A DNA stretch of 48,538 bases from Proteiniphilum sp. UBA5267 (lineage in GTDB: Bacteria; Bacteroidota; Bacteroidia; Bacteroidales; Dysgonomonadaceae), in NCBI GenBank assembly GCA_002411515.1, contig DHTF01000107.1, positions 52,659 to 101,196 of the forward strand, in the 5' to 3' direction. The notes beneath the pieces were generated by a model. It worked only from the letters and a program-made list of their open reading frames with translations, was not told where the DNA came from and made no database searches. Below are positions 25,018 to 32,991 of this stretch, one piece after another. Numbering within the stretch: position 1 is the stretch's first letter; the number at the start of each line of letters is the position of its first letter. The position numbers and the translations under genes are program-made.

Positions 25018-25668
25018 CTACATTACTCCAACAAAAGGATTGTATTTTTTCTCCTGTCCGATGGTGGTAGTAGGGCCATGGCCGGGATAAACCTTGGTTT
25101 CTGCGGGCATAGCGAAGAGTTTTTTTTGAATTCCCGTGACCAATGTCTCGTAATCTCCACCTGCCAGGTCGGTCCGTCCTACGCCGGAGCGGAAAAGAAC
25201 ATCCCCACTGATCAGCACTCCTTCCGCCTCGTGGTAAAAGACCACGCTACCAGGTGAATGCCCCGGCACATGGAACACCTTAAGCAGCTGATTGCCAAAC
25301 GCAATCTGATCCCCCTCCTGCAGATAATGTCCAATGATTGGCTTATAATCGACGTTGGTGCGGGGAAAACCAAATAGCTGCAACTGATCCGGAATATTTT
25401 CCAGCAGGAATTCATCATCCCGGTGAGAAGCGAATGTCACGCCAAAATGCGAAACCAACATGTTAACACCGAAGAGGTGATCGAAATGCAAATGGGTGTT
25501 GATAAGCTGCTTCACCACAAGATCGTTATCGAGGATGTAATGGAGCAAAAGTTCTTTCTCATCGGCATAAAAGCAGGCAGCATCAATCACTACACACTCT
25601 TTTGTCTCGTCGGAGAGTACATAGGTGTTCACACCCAACGGGTTGAATTCGAATGTCTTAATTTTCAT
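25018..25668 (-). CDS. MBL-fold hydrolase, glyoxalase II-like
   Basis: Metallo-beta-lactamase-fold hydrolase in the hydroxyacylglutathione-hydrolase-like branch. In 216 residues, the metal motif HLHFDH lies at 59-64, preceded by VVIDAACF. Further ligands are in FHVPGHSPGSVVFY (His near 135), ISGDVLF (Asp near 155) and VYPGHGPTTTIG near 195. It lacks the C-terminal substrate domain of true glyoxalase II, so the substrate may be another thioester or ester. It lies between rsmG and gcvP; a -7 box at 25724-25731 gives it its own promoter. Confidence 0.9.
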   Translation of the reverse strand: MKIKTFEFNPLGVNTYVLSDETKECVVIDAACFYADEKELLLHYILDNDLVVKQLINTHLHFDHLFGVNMLVSHFGVTFASHRDDEFLLENIPDQLQLFGFPRTNVDYKPIIGHYLQEGDQIAFGNQLLKVFHVPGHSPGSVVFYHEAEGVLISGDVLFRSGVGRTDLAGGDYETLVTGIQKKLFAMPAETKVYPGHGPTTTIGQEKKYNPFVGVM

Positions 25669-25723
25669 TGAAAGAGTCGGGTTACGATTATTTTTTTCTC
25701 CATCCGCCAGCGGATTGGTAGGA

Positions 25724-25731
25724 CAAAAATA
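25724..25731 (-). promoter_or_regulatory. Promoter -7 box of the MBL hydrolase
   Basis: TATTTTTG on the minus strand matches TAnnTTTG, 56 bp upstream of the ATG. A small inverted repeat (ATCCGC/GCGGAT, 25702-25715) lies in the leader. No -33 element was seen. Confidence 0.5.
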
Positions 25732-25776
25732 ACACTTTCTTTTGTAATTATCGGGACTCGCAACAGCATAATGAGA

Positions 25777-26400
25777 TTAACTCAGGGATACATAGACCAA
25801 TTTTTTGGTATGAAAAAAAGGTTCGGGAAAATAAGCCGAGAGCTCGATCTCATCTGCCATCCGCCTAAAGGGTTGAATTTCTGCGGTCAGATCACCTCCT
25901 TTGAGACAGATAAGACCGTTGGGAATTGCGTTCAGCTGGTCTGCTGCAATATTCTTCCGGGTAACCCGGACGAGGTCGGGTAAAGGCATGACCGCCCTGC
26001 TTACAATAAAATGAAATTTTCGTTTTTCTTCCTCCACGCGTGCGTGTATCACCTCCACGTTAGAGAGATCGATTTCTTTTGCCACAGCCTCTGCCACCTT
26101 GATCTTTTTCCCGATGCTATCGAGTAGCAGAAAATGTACATCGGGAAAAAAAATAGCCAGCGGGATACCCGGGAACCCTCCACCTGTACCCACATCCATG
26201 ATACGGGTACCAGGAGTGAAAGAGATGTACTTTGCGATGGAAAGGGAATGAAGCAGGTGATGTTGCGTCAGATTGCCGATATCTTTCCGGGAGATCACAT
26301 TGATCTTTGCATTCCAATCTTCATACAGTCCCTGCAGTGCCTCAAACTGTTGCTGCTGCTTCACGGTAAGAGCAGGAAAATAAGTTTTGATTTCTTTCAC
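25777..26400 (-). CDS. rsmG: 16S rRNA (guanine527-N7)-methyltransferase
   Basis: Methylates G527 of 16S rRNA; loss gives low-level streptomycin resistance in several bacteria. The 207-residue length is typical. The SAM site reads IMDVGTGGGFPGIPLAIFFP near residue 68, with NVISRKDIGNLTQHHLLHSL upstream, which is the conserved RsmG pattern. FIVSRAVMPLPDLV near 130 is the substrate side. The start is GTG at 26400, whose G is the last base of the upstream gene's TAG stop (TAGTG), so translation is probably coupled to the DUF3298 gene. gidA/mnmG, its common partner elsewhere, is not adjacent. Confidence 0.96.
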   Translation of the reverse strand: MKEIKTYFPALTVKQQQQFEALQGLYEDWNAKINVISRKDIGNLTQHHLLHSLSIAKYISFTPGTRIMDVGTGGGFPGIPLAIFFPDVHFLLLDSIGKKIKVAEAVAKEIDLSNVEVIHARVEEEKRKFHFIVSRAVMPLPDLVRVTRKNIAADQLNAIPNGLICLKGGDLTAEIQPFRRMADEIELSAYFPEPFFHTKKLVYVSLS

Positions 26401-27299
26401 TATAAATTGGCCAGTTTATATGCCACGCTGTTTTCTCTCAAAAGTGAGCGGATGGCGGCATAGGGAATAAATACCTGAGGGGCATCGAGCTGATATGCAG
26501 AGTAGTCTCCCTTGTTATACGTATAAATGATTCCCTTGTCATTCAACAAAAAATTGCGATTGGGTACGATCTCCTGCACACCGAAGAAGCCAAGTTCTTC
26601 AAGCTCCGAAATTGTTTTTACGCCATGCTGTTCCAGCAGCGATGTGATAATCAAACCTTGCAAAGCCGTATCGTATCCTGGATTGAAGATGTCGTTCTCG
26701 GTTACCTGGCTGCCATTTTTCACATTGATCACGTAGTTCCGGTACGAATCGTACGAGATCGCTCCACCCTTATTGTTAGATTGTTTCACCTGAAAAGCTA
26801 TCAATCCGTACTGGTTGTACACCACAGAGTCGGATAGGCTCTCATAATAAGAGTAAAATTGCTCTTTCAGGGTATGTTCACTGTCGGCGATTTCCTCTTC
26901 AGAAAGCAGCGCATTGAGCTCCATGATATCGCTGGTGCTTTCTTTATATGCAGCGGCATCTTTGCGGTAGTTCTCGACGAAACTCTTCACGTAACCATTC
27001 ACAGCTTGAGTTGCCAACAGTGACTGATAGGAAGTACCGAATGTATGTTTCACGAAGGAGCGCTGCAACGTGTCCACGTTCACTCGTGAACTGCTTACCG
27101 GATAAACAAACACCACCTGCACGTCACAATACGGTTTGGTACTGTCTTCATCCAGATGGTATCTTTCGTGCACCCTTATGGTATCGAAGTCGACATGGTT
27201 ATCCGCCCGAAATGCGCTGCTTGTTGCGTTGTTACAGGCACTGAACAGCAGCGCAGAAACGAGCAGCAAATGAAATGTTTTTACCTTTATTCCCTTCAT
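26400..27299 (-). CDS. DUF3298-domain lipoprotein, RsiV-like
   Basis: Lipoprotein of 299 residues with lipobox LFSAC (Cys22). The C-terminal DUF3298 domain spans about residues 185-290: YDSYRNYVINVKNGSQVTENDIF, FLLNDKGIIYTYNKGDYSAYQ and VFIPYAAIRSLL. This domain is the extracellular lysozyme-sensing part of Bacillus RsiV, but here there is no anti-sigma region or sigma gene, so function is unknown. An in-frame start at 27320 is less likely because 27299 begins the signal peptide. The stop overlaps the rsmG start by one base. The promoter carries the same 15-mer as the pyrK promoter. Confidence 0.87.
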   Translation of the reverse strand: MKGIKVKTFHLLLVSALLFSACNNATSSAFRADNHVDFDTIRVHERYHLDEDSTKPYCDVQVVFVYPVSSSRVNVDTLQRSFVKHTFGTSYQSLLATQAVNGYVKSFVENYRKDAAAYKESTSDIMELNALLSEEEIADSEHTLKEQFYSYYESLSDSVVYNQYGLIAFQVKQSNNKGGAISYDSYRNYVINVKNGSQVTENDIFNPGYDTALQGLIITSLLEQHGVKTISELEELGFFGVQEIVPNRNFLLNDKGIIYTYNKGDYSAYQLDAPQVFIPYAAIRSLLRENSVAYKLANL

Positions 27300-27312
27300 A
27301 AATGCACCCATA

Positions 27313-27327
27313 AAGTACAAAAATACA
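27313..27327 (-). promoter_or_regulatory. DUF3298-rsmG promoter, -7 region
   Basis: On the minus strand the 15-mer TGTATTTTTGTACTT contains TATTTTTG (27318-27325) and is identical to the one in front of pyrK. It is 19 bp upstream of the ATG at 27299. Confidence 0.6.
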
Positions 27328-27393
27328 CATTTTCCCGGGAGATCAGTTCAACAGAGGTAAAAAACCCCATAAAAAAAGAGGGAATCAATCCAC

Positions 27394-28548
27394 CTAATAC
27401 GTGTGCCCGTCGTTTTCCAGGTCGTCCAATCGCAGTTTCTTTTTCTCCAAAGCCCCCCAGGCATAGATGATATATGCCACAACCACGGGCACAAAAAGAG
27501 AAACCACGGCCATGGCTGAAAGGGTGAATTCACTCGATGCCGAATTTGCCAGGGTGAGCGAACTCTGTAAGTCGACCGAAGAAGGATAATAAGCTGTGTT
27601 GTTGAAGCCGGTGATCAGCAGCAACATGGTCACAACGACAACGGTACCGGCACCTGCAAACCAGATTCCTTTTTTGAAATGTGCAAGGAATGCTGTCCGC
27701 AAAATTCCGTATAAGACGGCAATCACACCCACGACAAAGAGGGCGGCGACCAGGGGCATGTCGATGAAATTTTGCAGATATTTCATCTCCTCCAACGAAA
27801 CAACCCGGGTGACAGGATCCACGGCATAACCCTTTTCGAGCAGCGTCCAGACCAGAAAAATCAGGAAAAACAAGAGGAAGGGTACACCATTGTAAAGGAC
27901 AAACTTGCGCGATCGTTTCTCCAGCACTTCATGATCGAGCCTATTCACGAAGAAAAGGCTTGCCAGGGTGCGGGCCAGAAACAATACGGCGAAGCCCATG
28001 CATAGATTGCGCAGGTTGGCAAATGATTCCAGTCCGTGGAGCGGATTTTGCCATTGACTGATGACGAAGCCCGATGTACCCAGACCGGCAATATTCCCTT
28101 TACCCACGGAAAACTCAGAACCAGTAAAGAAGGTACCTACCAGCACTCCCAGTAGAAAAGTGCCCAGCACGCCATTCAGGAAAAGAAACATCCGATAGAC
28201 CTTCGGACCAAATATGTTCCCCGGCTTCGACTGAAATTCATACGAAACAGCTTGCAGCACAAAACAAAAAAGCAGGATCATCCAGGCCCAGTAAGCTCCT
28301 CCGAAGCTGGTGGAGTAAAACAGCGGAAAAGAGGCAAAAAAAGCACCCCCAAATACCACCAGTGTGGTGAAGGTATACTCCCATTTTCGTCCCAGGGCGT
28401 TAATCAGCAGTCGCTTTTCTCCTTCCACTTTCGAAAGAGAGCCAAGCATCGACTGTCCTCCTTGTACAAAAAGCAGAAATACAAGCAATCCACCCAGGAG
28501 TGACATGATAAACCACCAGTATTGTTGTAAAAATTCATATGTAATCAT
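27394..28548 (-). CDS. cydB: Cytochrome bd ubiquinol oxidase subunit II
   Basis: Inner-membrane partner of CydA. The 384-residue product has about 9 predicted membrane helices, and starts with YEFLQQYWWFIMSLLGGLLVFLLFVQGGQSML as expected for CydB. YWAWMILLFCFVLQAVSYEF near residue 90 and FNNTAYYPSSVDLQSSLTLANSASSEFTL near 310 are family signatures of the ninth-helix end. Terminal oxidase with very high oxygen affinity, used by anaerobes to remove oxygen. It follows cydA by 28 bp in a DUF3467-cydA-cydB unit. No CydX-like small protein was identified downstream. Confidence 0.96.
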   Translation of the reverse strand: MITYEFLQQYWWFIMSLLGGLLVFLLFVQGGQSMLGSLSKVEGEKRLLINALGRKWEYTFTTLVVFGGAFFASFPLFYSTSFGGAYWAWMILLFCFVLQAVSYEFQSKPGNIFGPKVYRMFLFLNGVLGTFLLGVLVGTFFTGSEFSVGKGNIAGLGTSGFVISQWQNPLHGLESFANLRNLCMGFAVLFLARTLASLFFVNRLDHEVLEKRSRKFVLYNGVPFLLFFLIFLVWTLLEKGYAVDPVTRVVSLEEMKYLQNFIDMPLVAALFVVGVIAVLYGILRTAFLAHFKKGIWFAGAGTVVVVTMLLLITGFNNTAYYPSSVDLQSSLTLANSASSEFTLSAMAVVSLFVPVVVAYIIYAWGALEKKKLRLDDLENDGHTY

Positions 28549-28576
28549 TGTATACTTTTTTAACTGTGCAACATTT

Positions 28577-30148
28577 TTATTGTATGTGATCCTCCTGTTG
28601 AAAATCCCGTACTGGTCCTTTTTTGATCTGCTTCACCATGATGGTCACCTCAGCGATAAGCAAACCGGTGAACACCAGCGTAAACATAACAAATGTAGCG
28701 GTGATATTGCCTGCCGACACGGCAGAAGCAGCAACATCCACCGGTAGTATATCCTGAATGGTCCATGGCTGCCGGCCCACCTCAGCCACGATCCATCCCA
28801 GCTGACTGGCGATAAAGGAGAGTGGGATCGTCCACAGTGCTACATATTGCAGCCACCGTGTGTTTCTCATATCTCTCTTATAGAGATAGAAAAGCAACAC
28901 CAAAAAGAAAAGGATAAAGAACATCCCGATCATCACCATCAGGTGAAAACTGTAAAAGGTCAGGGGTACATTGGGAATCAGATCCTCACCTGTTTCGAGG
29001 TAGCCATATCCATAATGGGCATAGTTTTCTTCGAGAACAAGTTCGTGATTGGCTGCATCGGTTGAGCGTCCCTCCTCCACGGCAACCCGGTAATCGGCCA
29101 GTGCCTGAATGGCTTTCTGTCCACGTGCTTTGCGCTCCTCAAAAGAGAGAGCGATGGTTCCGTCAGGGAGTCTGTAGCCTCCTTCAATGATATCCCTTAT
29201 CCCGGGAACAAAAGCGTTCATGTCGCGATAGCCCAAAAGAGACAGGAGTTTGGGTATTTCCACCTTGGCAATGTAGGGATCCACATCGTCGTTGTAAGAG
29301 ACCTTGTCGGTATTTAGCAGGCCAATAGCTACCAAGCCTGCACCTTCACTGCCCTCATACAATCCTTCCATGGCAGCCAGCTTCATCGGTTGCTTTTGTG
29401 CAACCTGATAAGCAGAGCCATCGCCGGTGGTGGCAAGCAACATGAAGGAGACGAGTCCCACAACCGATGAAATCCAGAGACCGCGAATGGCAAAATCAGT
29501 ATCCCTCTTTTTCAGGAGATACCAGGCCGACACCCCTGCAACAAAGGAGGCACCCACGGCAAAGCAAGAGAAAACGGCGTGTAGAAATTTATTGTAAGCT
29601 ACAGGCGAGAGCACCACTGCCCAGAAATCGACCATCTCATTGCGCACCGTGTCCGGATTAAATGCCATGCCAATAGGATACTGCATCCAGGCATTGGCAA
29701 CCAGAATCCAGAAGGCAGAGAGGGTGGCTCCCACGAAAACAAGCCAGGTGGCGACCAGGTGTGCCCTGCGGCTGACCCTGCCCCATCCAAAGAACATCAC
29801 CGTGATAAAAGTTGCTTCCAGAAAAAAGGCGATGATGCCTTCTATGGCAAGGGGGGCGCCGAAAATGTCACCCACGAACCAGCTGTAATTCGACCAGTTT
29901 GTGCCAAACTGGAACTCCAGTATAATGCCGGTGGCTACGCCAATGGCGAAATTAATGCCGAAAATCTTTTGCCAGAATTTGGTTGTATGCTTCCACTTCT
30001 CGTTACCTGTTTTTACATAGAAACTCTCCATGATGGCCATGATGAGTCCCAAGCCAATGGTGAGCGGTACAAATATCCAGTGATAGCCGGCAGTGAGCGC
30101 AAACTGTGCCCTTGCCCAATTTACTGCAGTGATACTTAATAAATCCAT
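28577..30148 (-). CDS. cydA: Cytochrome bd ubiquinol oxidase subunit I
   Basis: Catalytic subunit binding hemes b558, b595 and d, reducing oxygen to water with quinol. In 523 residues RAQFALTAGYHWIFVPLTIG holds the heme ligand His23, and the conserved EVGRQPWTIQ is near residue 450. The loop between helices 6 and 7 (about residues 265-385) carries IPKLLS followed by a long hydrophilic stretch, consistent with the extended Q-loop type. It starts 27 bp after the DUF3467 gene and is likely controlled by the inverted repeat at 30513-30535 upstream of that gene. Confidence 0.97.
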   Translation of the reverse strand: MDLLSITAVNWARAQFALTAGYHWIFVPLTIGLGLIMAIMESFYVKTGNEKWKHTTKFWQKIFGINFAIGVATGIILEFQFGTNWSNYSWFVGDIFGAPLAIEGIIAFFLEATFITVMFFGWGRVSRRAHLVATWLVFVGATLSAFWILVANAWMQYPIGMAFNPDTVRNEMVDFWAVVLSPVAYNKFLHAVFSCFAVGASFVAGVSAWYLLKKRDTDFAIRGLWISSVVGLVSFMLLATTGDGSAYQVAQKQPMKLAAMEGLYEGSEGAGLVAIGLLNTDKVSYNDDVDPYIAKVEIPKLLSLLGYRDMNAFVPGIRDIIEGGYRLPDGTIALSFEERKARGQKAIQALADYRVAVEEGRSTDAANHELVLEENYAHYGYGYLETGEDLIPNVPLTFYSFHLMVMIGMFFILFFLVLLFYLYKRDMRNTRWLQYVALWTIPLSFIASQLGWIVAEVGRQPWTIQDILPVDVAASAVSAGNITATFVMFTLVFTGLLIAEVTIMVKQIKKGPVRDFQQEDHIQ

Positions 30149-30175
30149 ATATTATTCAGATTAATCGTGTTGCTT

Positions 30176-30484
30176 TCAAGCCTGTCCTATCTTCCCAATG
30201 GGAGGCAGGAAGCCCGCCTCGTTTTGTACGCGGATGGGCCCGTTTTGCTGTTCAAACTTCTCTATGTTCTCTTTTAAGGCCATAAACAATCGTTTGGTAT
30301 GTTCCGGCGTAAGAATGATTCTTGATTTAACTTTTGCCTTGGGGATACCCGGTACGATGCGAATGAAATCGACGACAAACTCGGAGGTTGAATGTGAAAT
30401 GACGGCCAGATTGGAGTACACACCCTGCGCTATCTCTTCACTCAACTCTATCTGGATTTCGTTTTCCTGATTGAATTTTTCCAT
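30176..30484 (-). CDS. DUF3467 small protein, first gene of the cyd unit
   Basis: A 102-residue cytoplasmic protein. QIELSEEIAQGVYSNLAVISHSTSEFVVDFIRIVPG and SRIILTPEHTKRLFMALKENIEKFE are the two halves of the DUF3467 domain. Its function is unknown. From memory, relatives in Bacteroidota usually sit next to rpoC, so the position in front of cydA is notable. The tight spacing to cydA (27 bp) suggests cotranscription. It has no membrane helix or metal motif, so a structural role in the oxidase is unlikely; an assembly or regulatory role is possible. Confidence 0.87.
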   Translation of the reverse strand: MEKFNQENEIQIELSEEIAQGVYSNLAVISHSTSEFVVDFIRIVPGIPKAKVKSRIILTPEHTKRLFMALKENIEKFEQQNGPIRVQNEAGFLPPIGKIGQA

Positions 30485-30512
30485 TGTAGTATAGTAAACT
30501 GTGAATTTAATG

Positions 30513-30535
30513 CTATTTATAAAAGTTATAAATAG
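30513..30535. promoter_or_regulatory. Perfect 10-bp inverted repeat in the DUF3467-cydAB promoter
   Basis: CTATTTATAA and TTATAAATAG flank a 3-nt spacer, a perfect dyad of 23 bp. It overlaps a TAACTTTT sequence on the minus strand that resembles a -7 box, 29 bp upstream of the DUF3467 ATG. The placement fits repression by an oxygen- or redox-responsive regulator, but which one cannot be told. Confidence 0.6.
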
Positions 30536-30548
30536 TAAAGAACAAAGA

Positions 30549-30580
30549 AAATTAAATTTTCCTTATCTGCAAAGGAAAAT
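30549..30580 (-). terminator. Terminator of alanine dehydrogenase
   Basis: ATTTTCCTT (30556-30564) and AAGGAAAAT (30572-30580) form a perfect 9-bp stem with a 7-nt loop. On the minus strand it is followed by TTAATTTTCTTT. It begins 20 bp after the ald stop codon and separates ald from the cyd promoter. Confidence 0.7.
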
Positions 30581-30600
30581 GAGGATATACTTGAAATTTT

Positions 30601-31704
30601 TTATTTCCATTCTTTATAAGATAAGCCAAGCGAATCGGCCACCCCCTTGAATACCACATCTCCCTTTACAATGTTGAGACCTTGTTTCAGATCGGGATAA
30701 GCCCGACAGGCAGCCTCCCATCCATTTTCAGCCAGCATGAGCACATAAGGCATGGTCGCGTTGGTAAGGGCACGGGTTGAGGTGATCGGCACCGCACCAG
30801 GAATGTTGGCCACACAATAATGTATGATTTCATCCACTACATATGTGGGATGAGCATGGGTGGTAGGATGGGTTGTTTCGAAACAACCTCCCTGGTCGAC
30901 TGATACATCGATTATTACGGTTCCGGGTGTCATCTCCTTCAACATCTCCCGTGTCACTAGGTGCGGCGCTTTCATGCCCACCTGCAGGGTGGCCCCGATG
31001 ACCAGATCGGCAGTTTTTACCAAATCAGCGATCGCAAACTTGGTGGAATAAACCGTCTCCACGTTGGCGGGCATCACCTCAGCCAGATAGCGAAGCCGGT
31101 TCAAGTTGATATCCAGTATCTTCACATGAGCACCCAGCCCCGAAGCCATCAGCGCAGCATTTGATCCCACCACACCCGCACCAATAATGATTACCTCGGC
31201 AGGTTTCACACCCGGAACACCACCCAGCAGGACCCCTTTTCCTCCTTGGGGCTTTTCAAGATATTTGGCGCCCTGTTGGACGGATAACCGTCCGGCTACT
31301 TCGCTCATGGGGGTCAGCAGAGGCAAAACACCATGCTTGTCCATCACCGTTTCGTAGGCAATACAAACAACATTACGCTCCATCATTGCTTCCGTCAATT
31401 TCTTGTCCGACGCGAAATGGAAGTAGGTAAAAAGTATCTGATTTTCTTTGATGAGTGCAAACTCACGCTCGAGCGGTTCTTTCACTTTTACGATCATGTC
31501 GGCACATCCGTATACTTCCTCGATGGTTTCGAGCATGACTGCTCCTGCTTTGATGTACCTTTCATCTGGAAGGCCGCTATCTATTCCGGCATTTTTTTGT
31601 ACGAAAACACGATGTCCTCTGCGTACAAGTTCGTGTGCTCCTGCGGGAGTCAACCCCACCCTACCTTCTTGTACTTTAATTTCTTTGGGTATACCGATGA
31701 TCAT
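30601..31704 (-). CDS. ald: Alanine dehydrogenase
   Basis: Interconverts L-alanine and pyruvate with NAD and ammonia, linking amino-acid catabolism to fermentation. The 367-residue length matches the family. The N-terminus [22 protein letters not shown] is diagnostic. [21 protein letters not shown] lies near residue 130, and the NAD-binding [21 protein letters not shown] with ILDIN near 175. [19 protein letters not shown] (near 268) is the conserved C-terminal active-site loop. It is monocistronic, with a terminator at 30549-30580. Together with gcvP it points to amino-acid fermentation, although that is inference. Confidence 0.97.
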   Translation of the reverse strand: MIIGIPKEIKVQEGRVGLTPAGAHELVRRGHRVFVQKNAGIDSGLPDERYIKAGAVMLETIEEVYGCADMIVKVKEPLEREFALIKENQILFTYFHFASDKKLTEAMMERNVVCIAYETVMDKHGVLPLLTPMSEVAGRLSVQQGAKYLEKPQGGKGVLLGGVPGVKPAEVIIIGAGVVGSNAALMASGLGAHVKILDINLNRLRYLAEVMPANVETVYSTKFAIADLVKTADLVIGATLQVGMKAPHLVTREMLKEMTPGTVIIDVSVDQGGCFETTHPTTHAHPTYVVDEIIHYCVANIPGAVPITSTRALTNATMPYVLMLAENGWEAACRAYPDLKQGLNIVKGDVVFKGVADSLGLSYKEWK

Positions 31705-31866
31705 AATGCAATAAATGTTAAGTTGATAAACAGGTTAAATCTTCACTGAACAATTGAATGGTAAATAAACAAAAAAATCCCCAGAAAACAAGAAGAATGG
31801 TATATTTTTTAACGAGTGTTTTATGACTATTTCAGAAAAAAATTTCATTAATCACAGATTAAATCG

Positions 31867-31874
31867 TATTTTTG
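31867..31874 (+). promoter_or_regulatory. fba promoter -7 box
   Basis: TATTTTTG matches TAnnTTTG, 40 bp before the fba ATG at 31915. No clear -33 TTTG was found. Confidence 0.5.
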
Positions 31875-31914
31875 CCTCATCATTAGATTTTCACTTCAAA
31901 AAACAATAAATACA

Positions 31915-32907
31915 ATGGTAAGTTATAAAGAACTGGGTCTAGTAAACTCAAGAGAGTTGTTCAAAAAAGCAGTTGACGGTGGCTATGCCATCCCCGCTTT
32001 TAATTTCAACAACATGGAACAACTGCAGGCCATTATCTCGGCTTGTGTGGAAACAAAGTCTCCCGTGATTCTGCAGGTTTCCAGCGGTGCGCGCAAATAT
32101 GCCAATCAGACCTTGTTGCGTTATATGGCCCAGGGGGCCGTTCAATATGCCAAAGAACTGGGTTATGAGATACCCATCGTGCTTCACCTCGACCATGGCG
32201 ATAGCTTCGAACTTTGCAAAGACTGTATCGAAAGTGGTTTTTCATCTGTGATGATCGACGGCTCTCACCTGCCCTATGAAGAAAATATTGCACTGACAAA
32301 GAAAGTAGTTGAATACGCTCATCAGTATGATGTTACTGTGGAAGGCGAGTTGGGTGTGTTGGCCGGCATTGAAGATGATGTACAGGCAGAACACCACACC
32401 TATACCGAACCCGACGAAGTGGTTGATTTTGTATCACGCACCGGCGTAGACTCATTGGCGATCTCCATCGGCACCTCACACGGAGCCTTCAAGTTCACTC
32501 CGGAACAGTGTACCCGCAACGAAGACGGTGTATTGGTACCGCCCCCCTTGCGTTTCGACATTCTGGAGGAAATTGAAAAACGAATTCCGGGATTCCCCAT
32601 CGTCCTGCACGGCTCTTCGTCTGTACCGCCCCAGTATGTGGCAACAATCAACAAGTACGGTGGTAAACTGAATGATTCCATCGGTATTCCGGAAGAACAA
32701 CTGCGCCACGCTGCCACGTCGGCTGTATGCAAGGTAAACATCGACTCCGACGGACGTCTGGCAATGACCGCTGCTGTTCGTGAAGTGTTTGCGAACAAAC
32801 CGGCCGAATTCGATCCCCGCAAATATTTGGGACCGGCACGCGATGAACTGAAAAAACTCTATATGCACAAAACCGAGAAAGTACTCGGCAGCGCAGGTAA
32901 AGCTTAA
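31915..32907 (+). CDS. fba: Fructose-bisphosphate aldolase, class II
   Basis: Zinc-dependent aldolase of glycolysis and gluconeogenesis: splits fructose 1,6-bisphosphate to dihydroxyacetone phosphate and glyceraldehyde 3-phosphate. In 330 residues the metal and catalytic segments are visible: LHLDHGDSFELCKDCIESGFSSVMIDGSH (residues about 82-110), EGELGVLAG near 143, SIGTSHGAFKF near 183 and LHGSSSVP near 230. The KVNIDSD segment near 275 completes the phosphate-binding site. A strong bidirectional terminator lies just after the stop codon. Confidence 0.97.
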   Translation: MVSYKELGLVNSRELFKKAVDGGYAIPAFNFNNMEQLQAIISACVETKSPVILQVSSGARKYANQTLLRYMAQGAVQYAKELGYEIPIVLHLDHGDSFELCKDCIESGFSSVMIDGSHLPYEENIALTKKVVEYAHQYDVTVEGELGVLAGIEDDVQAEHHTYTEPDEVVDFVSRTGVDSLAISIGTSHGAFKFTPEQCTRNEDGVLVPPPLRFDILEEIEKRIPGFPIVLHGSSSVPPQYVATINKYGGKLNDSIGIPEEQLRHAATSAVCKVNIDSDGRLAMTAAVREVFANKPAEFDPRKYLGPARDELKKLYMHKTEKVLGSAGKA

Positions 32908-32923
32908 AAATAACTCTTGTAAC

Positions 32924-32964
32924 TAAAAAAGGATTGTCCGCTACGCGGTACAATCCTTTTTTTT
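32924..32964. terminator. Bidirectional terminator between fba and malQ
   Basis: A 17-bp stem with one bulged base and a 3-nt loop is flanked by an A-run on the left and a T-run on the right. It can end both the plus-strand fba and the minus-strand malQ transcripts. Confidence 0.92.
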
Positions 32965-32991
32965 ATGGGAGAAATTGGTGCTGCTAGCCGG

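Noticed and set aside
25702..25715. Inverted repeat ATCCGC/GCGGAT before the MBL hydrolase
   Set aside because: Short and without a T-run on the minus strand, so it does not support a terminator; too little to call an operator.
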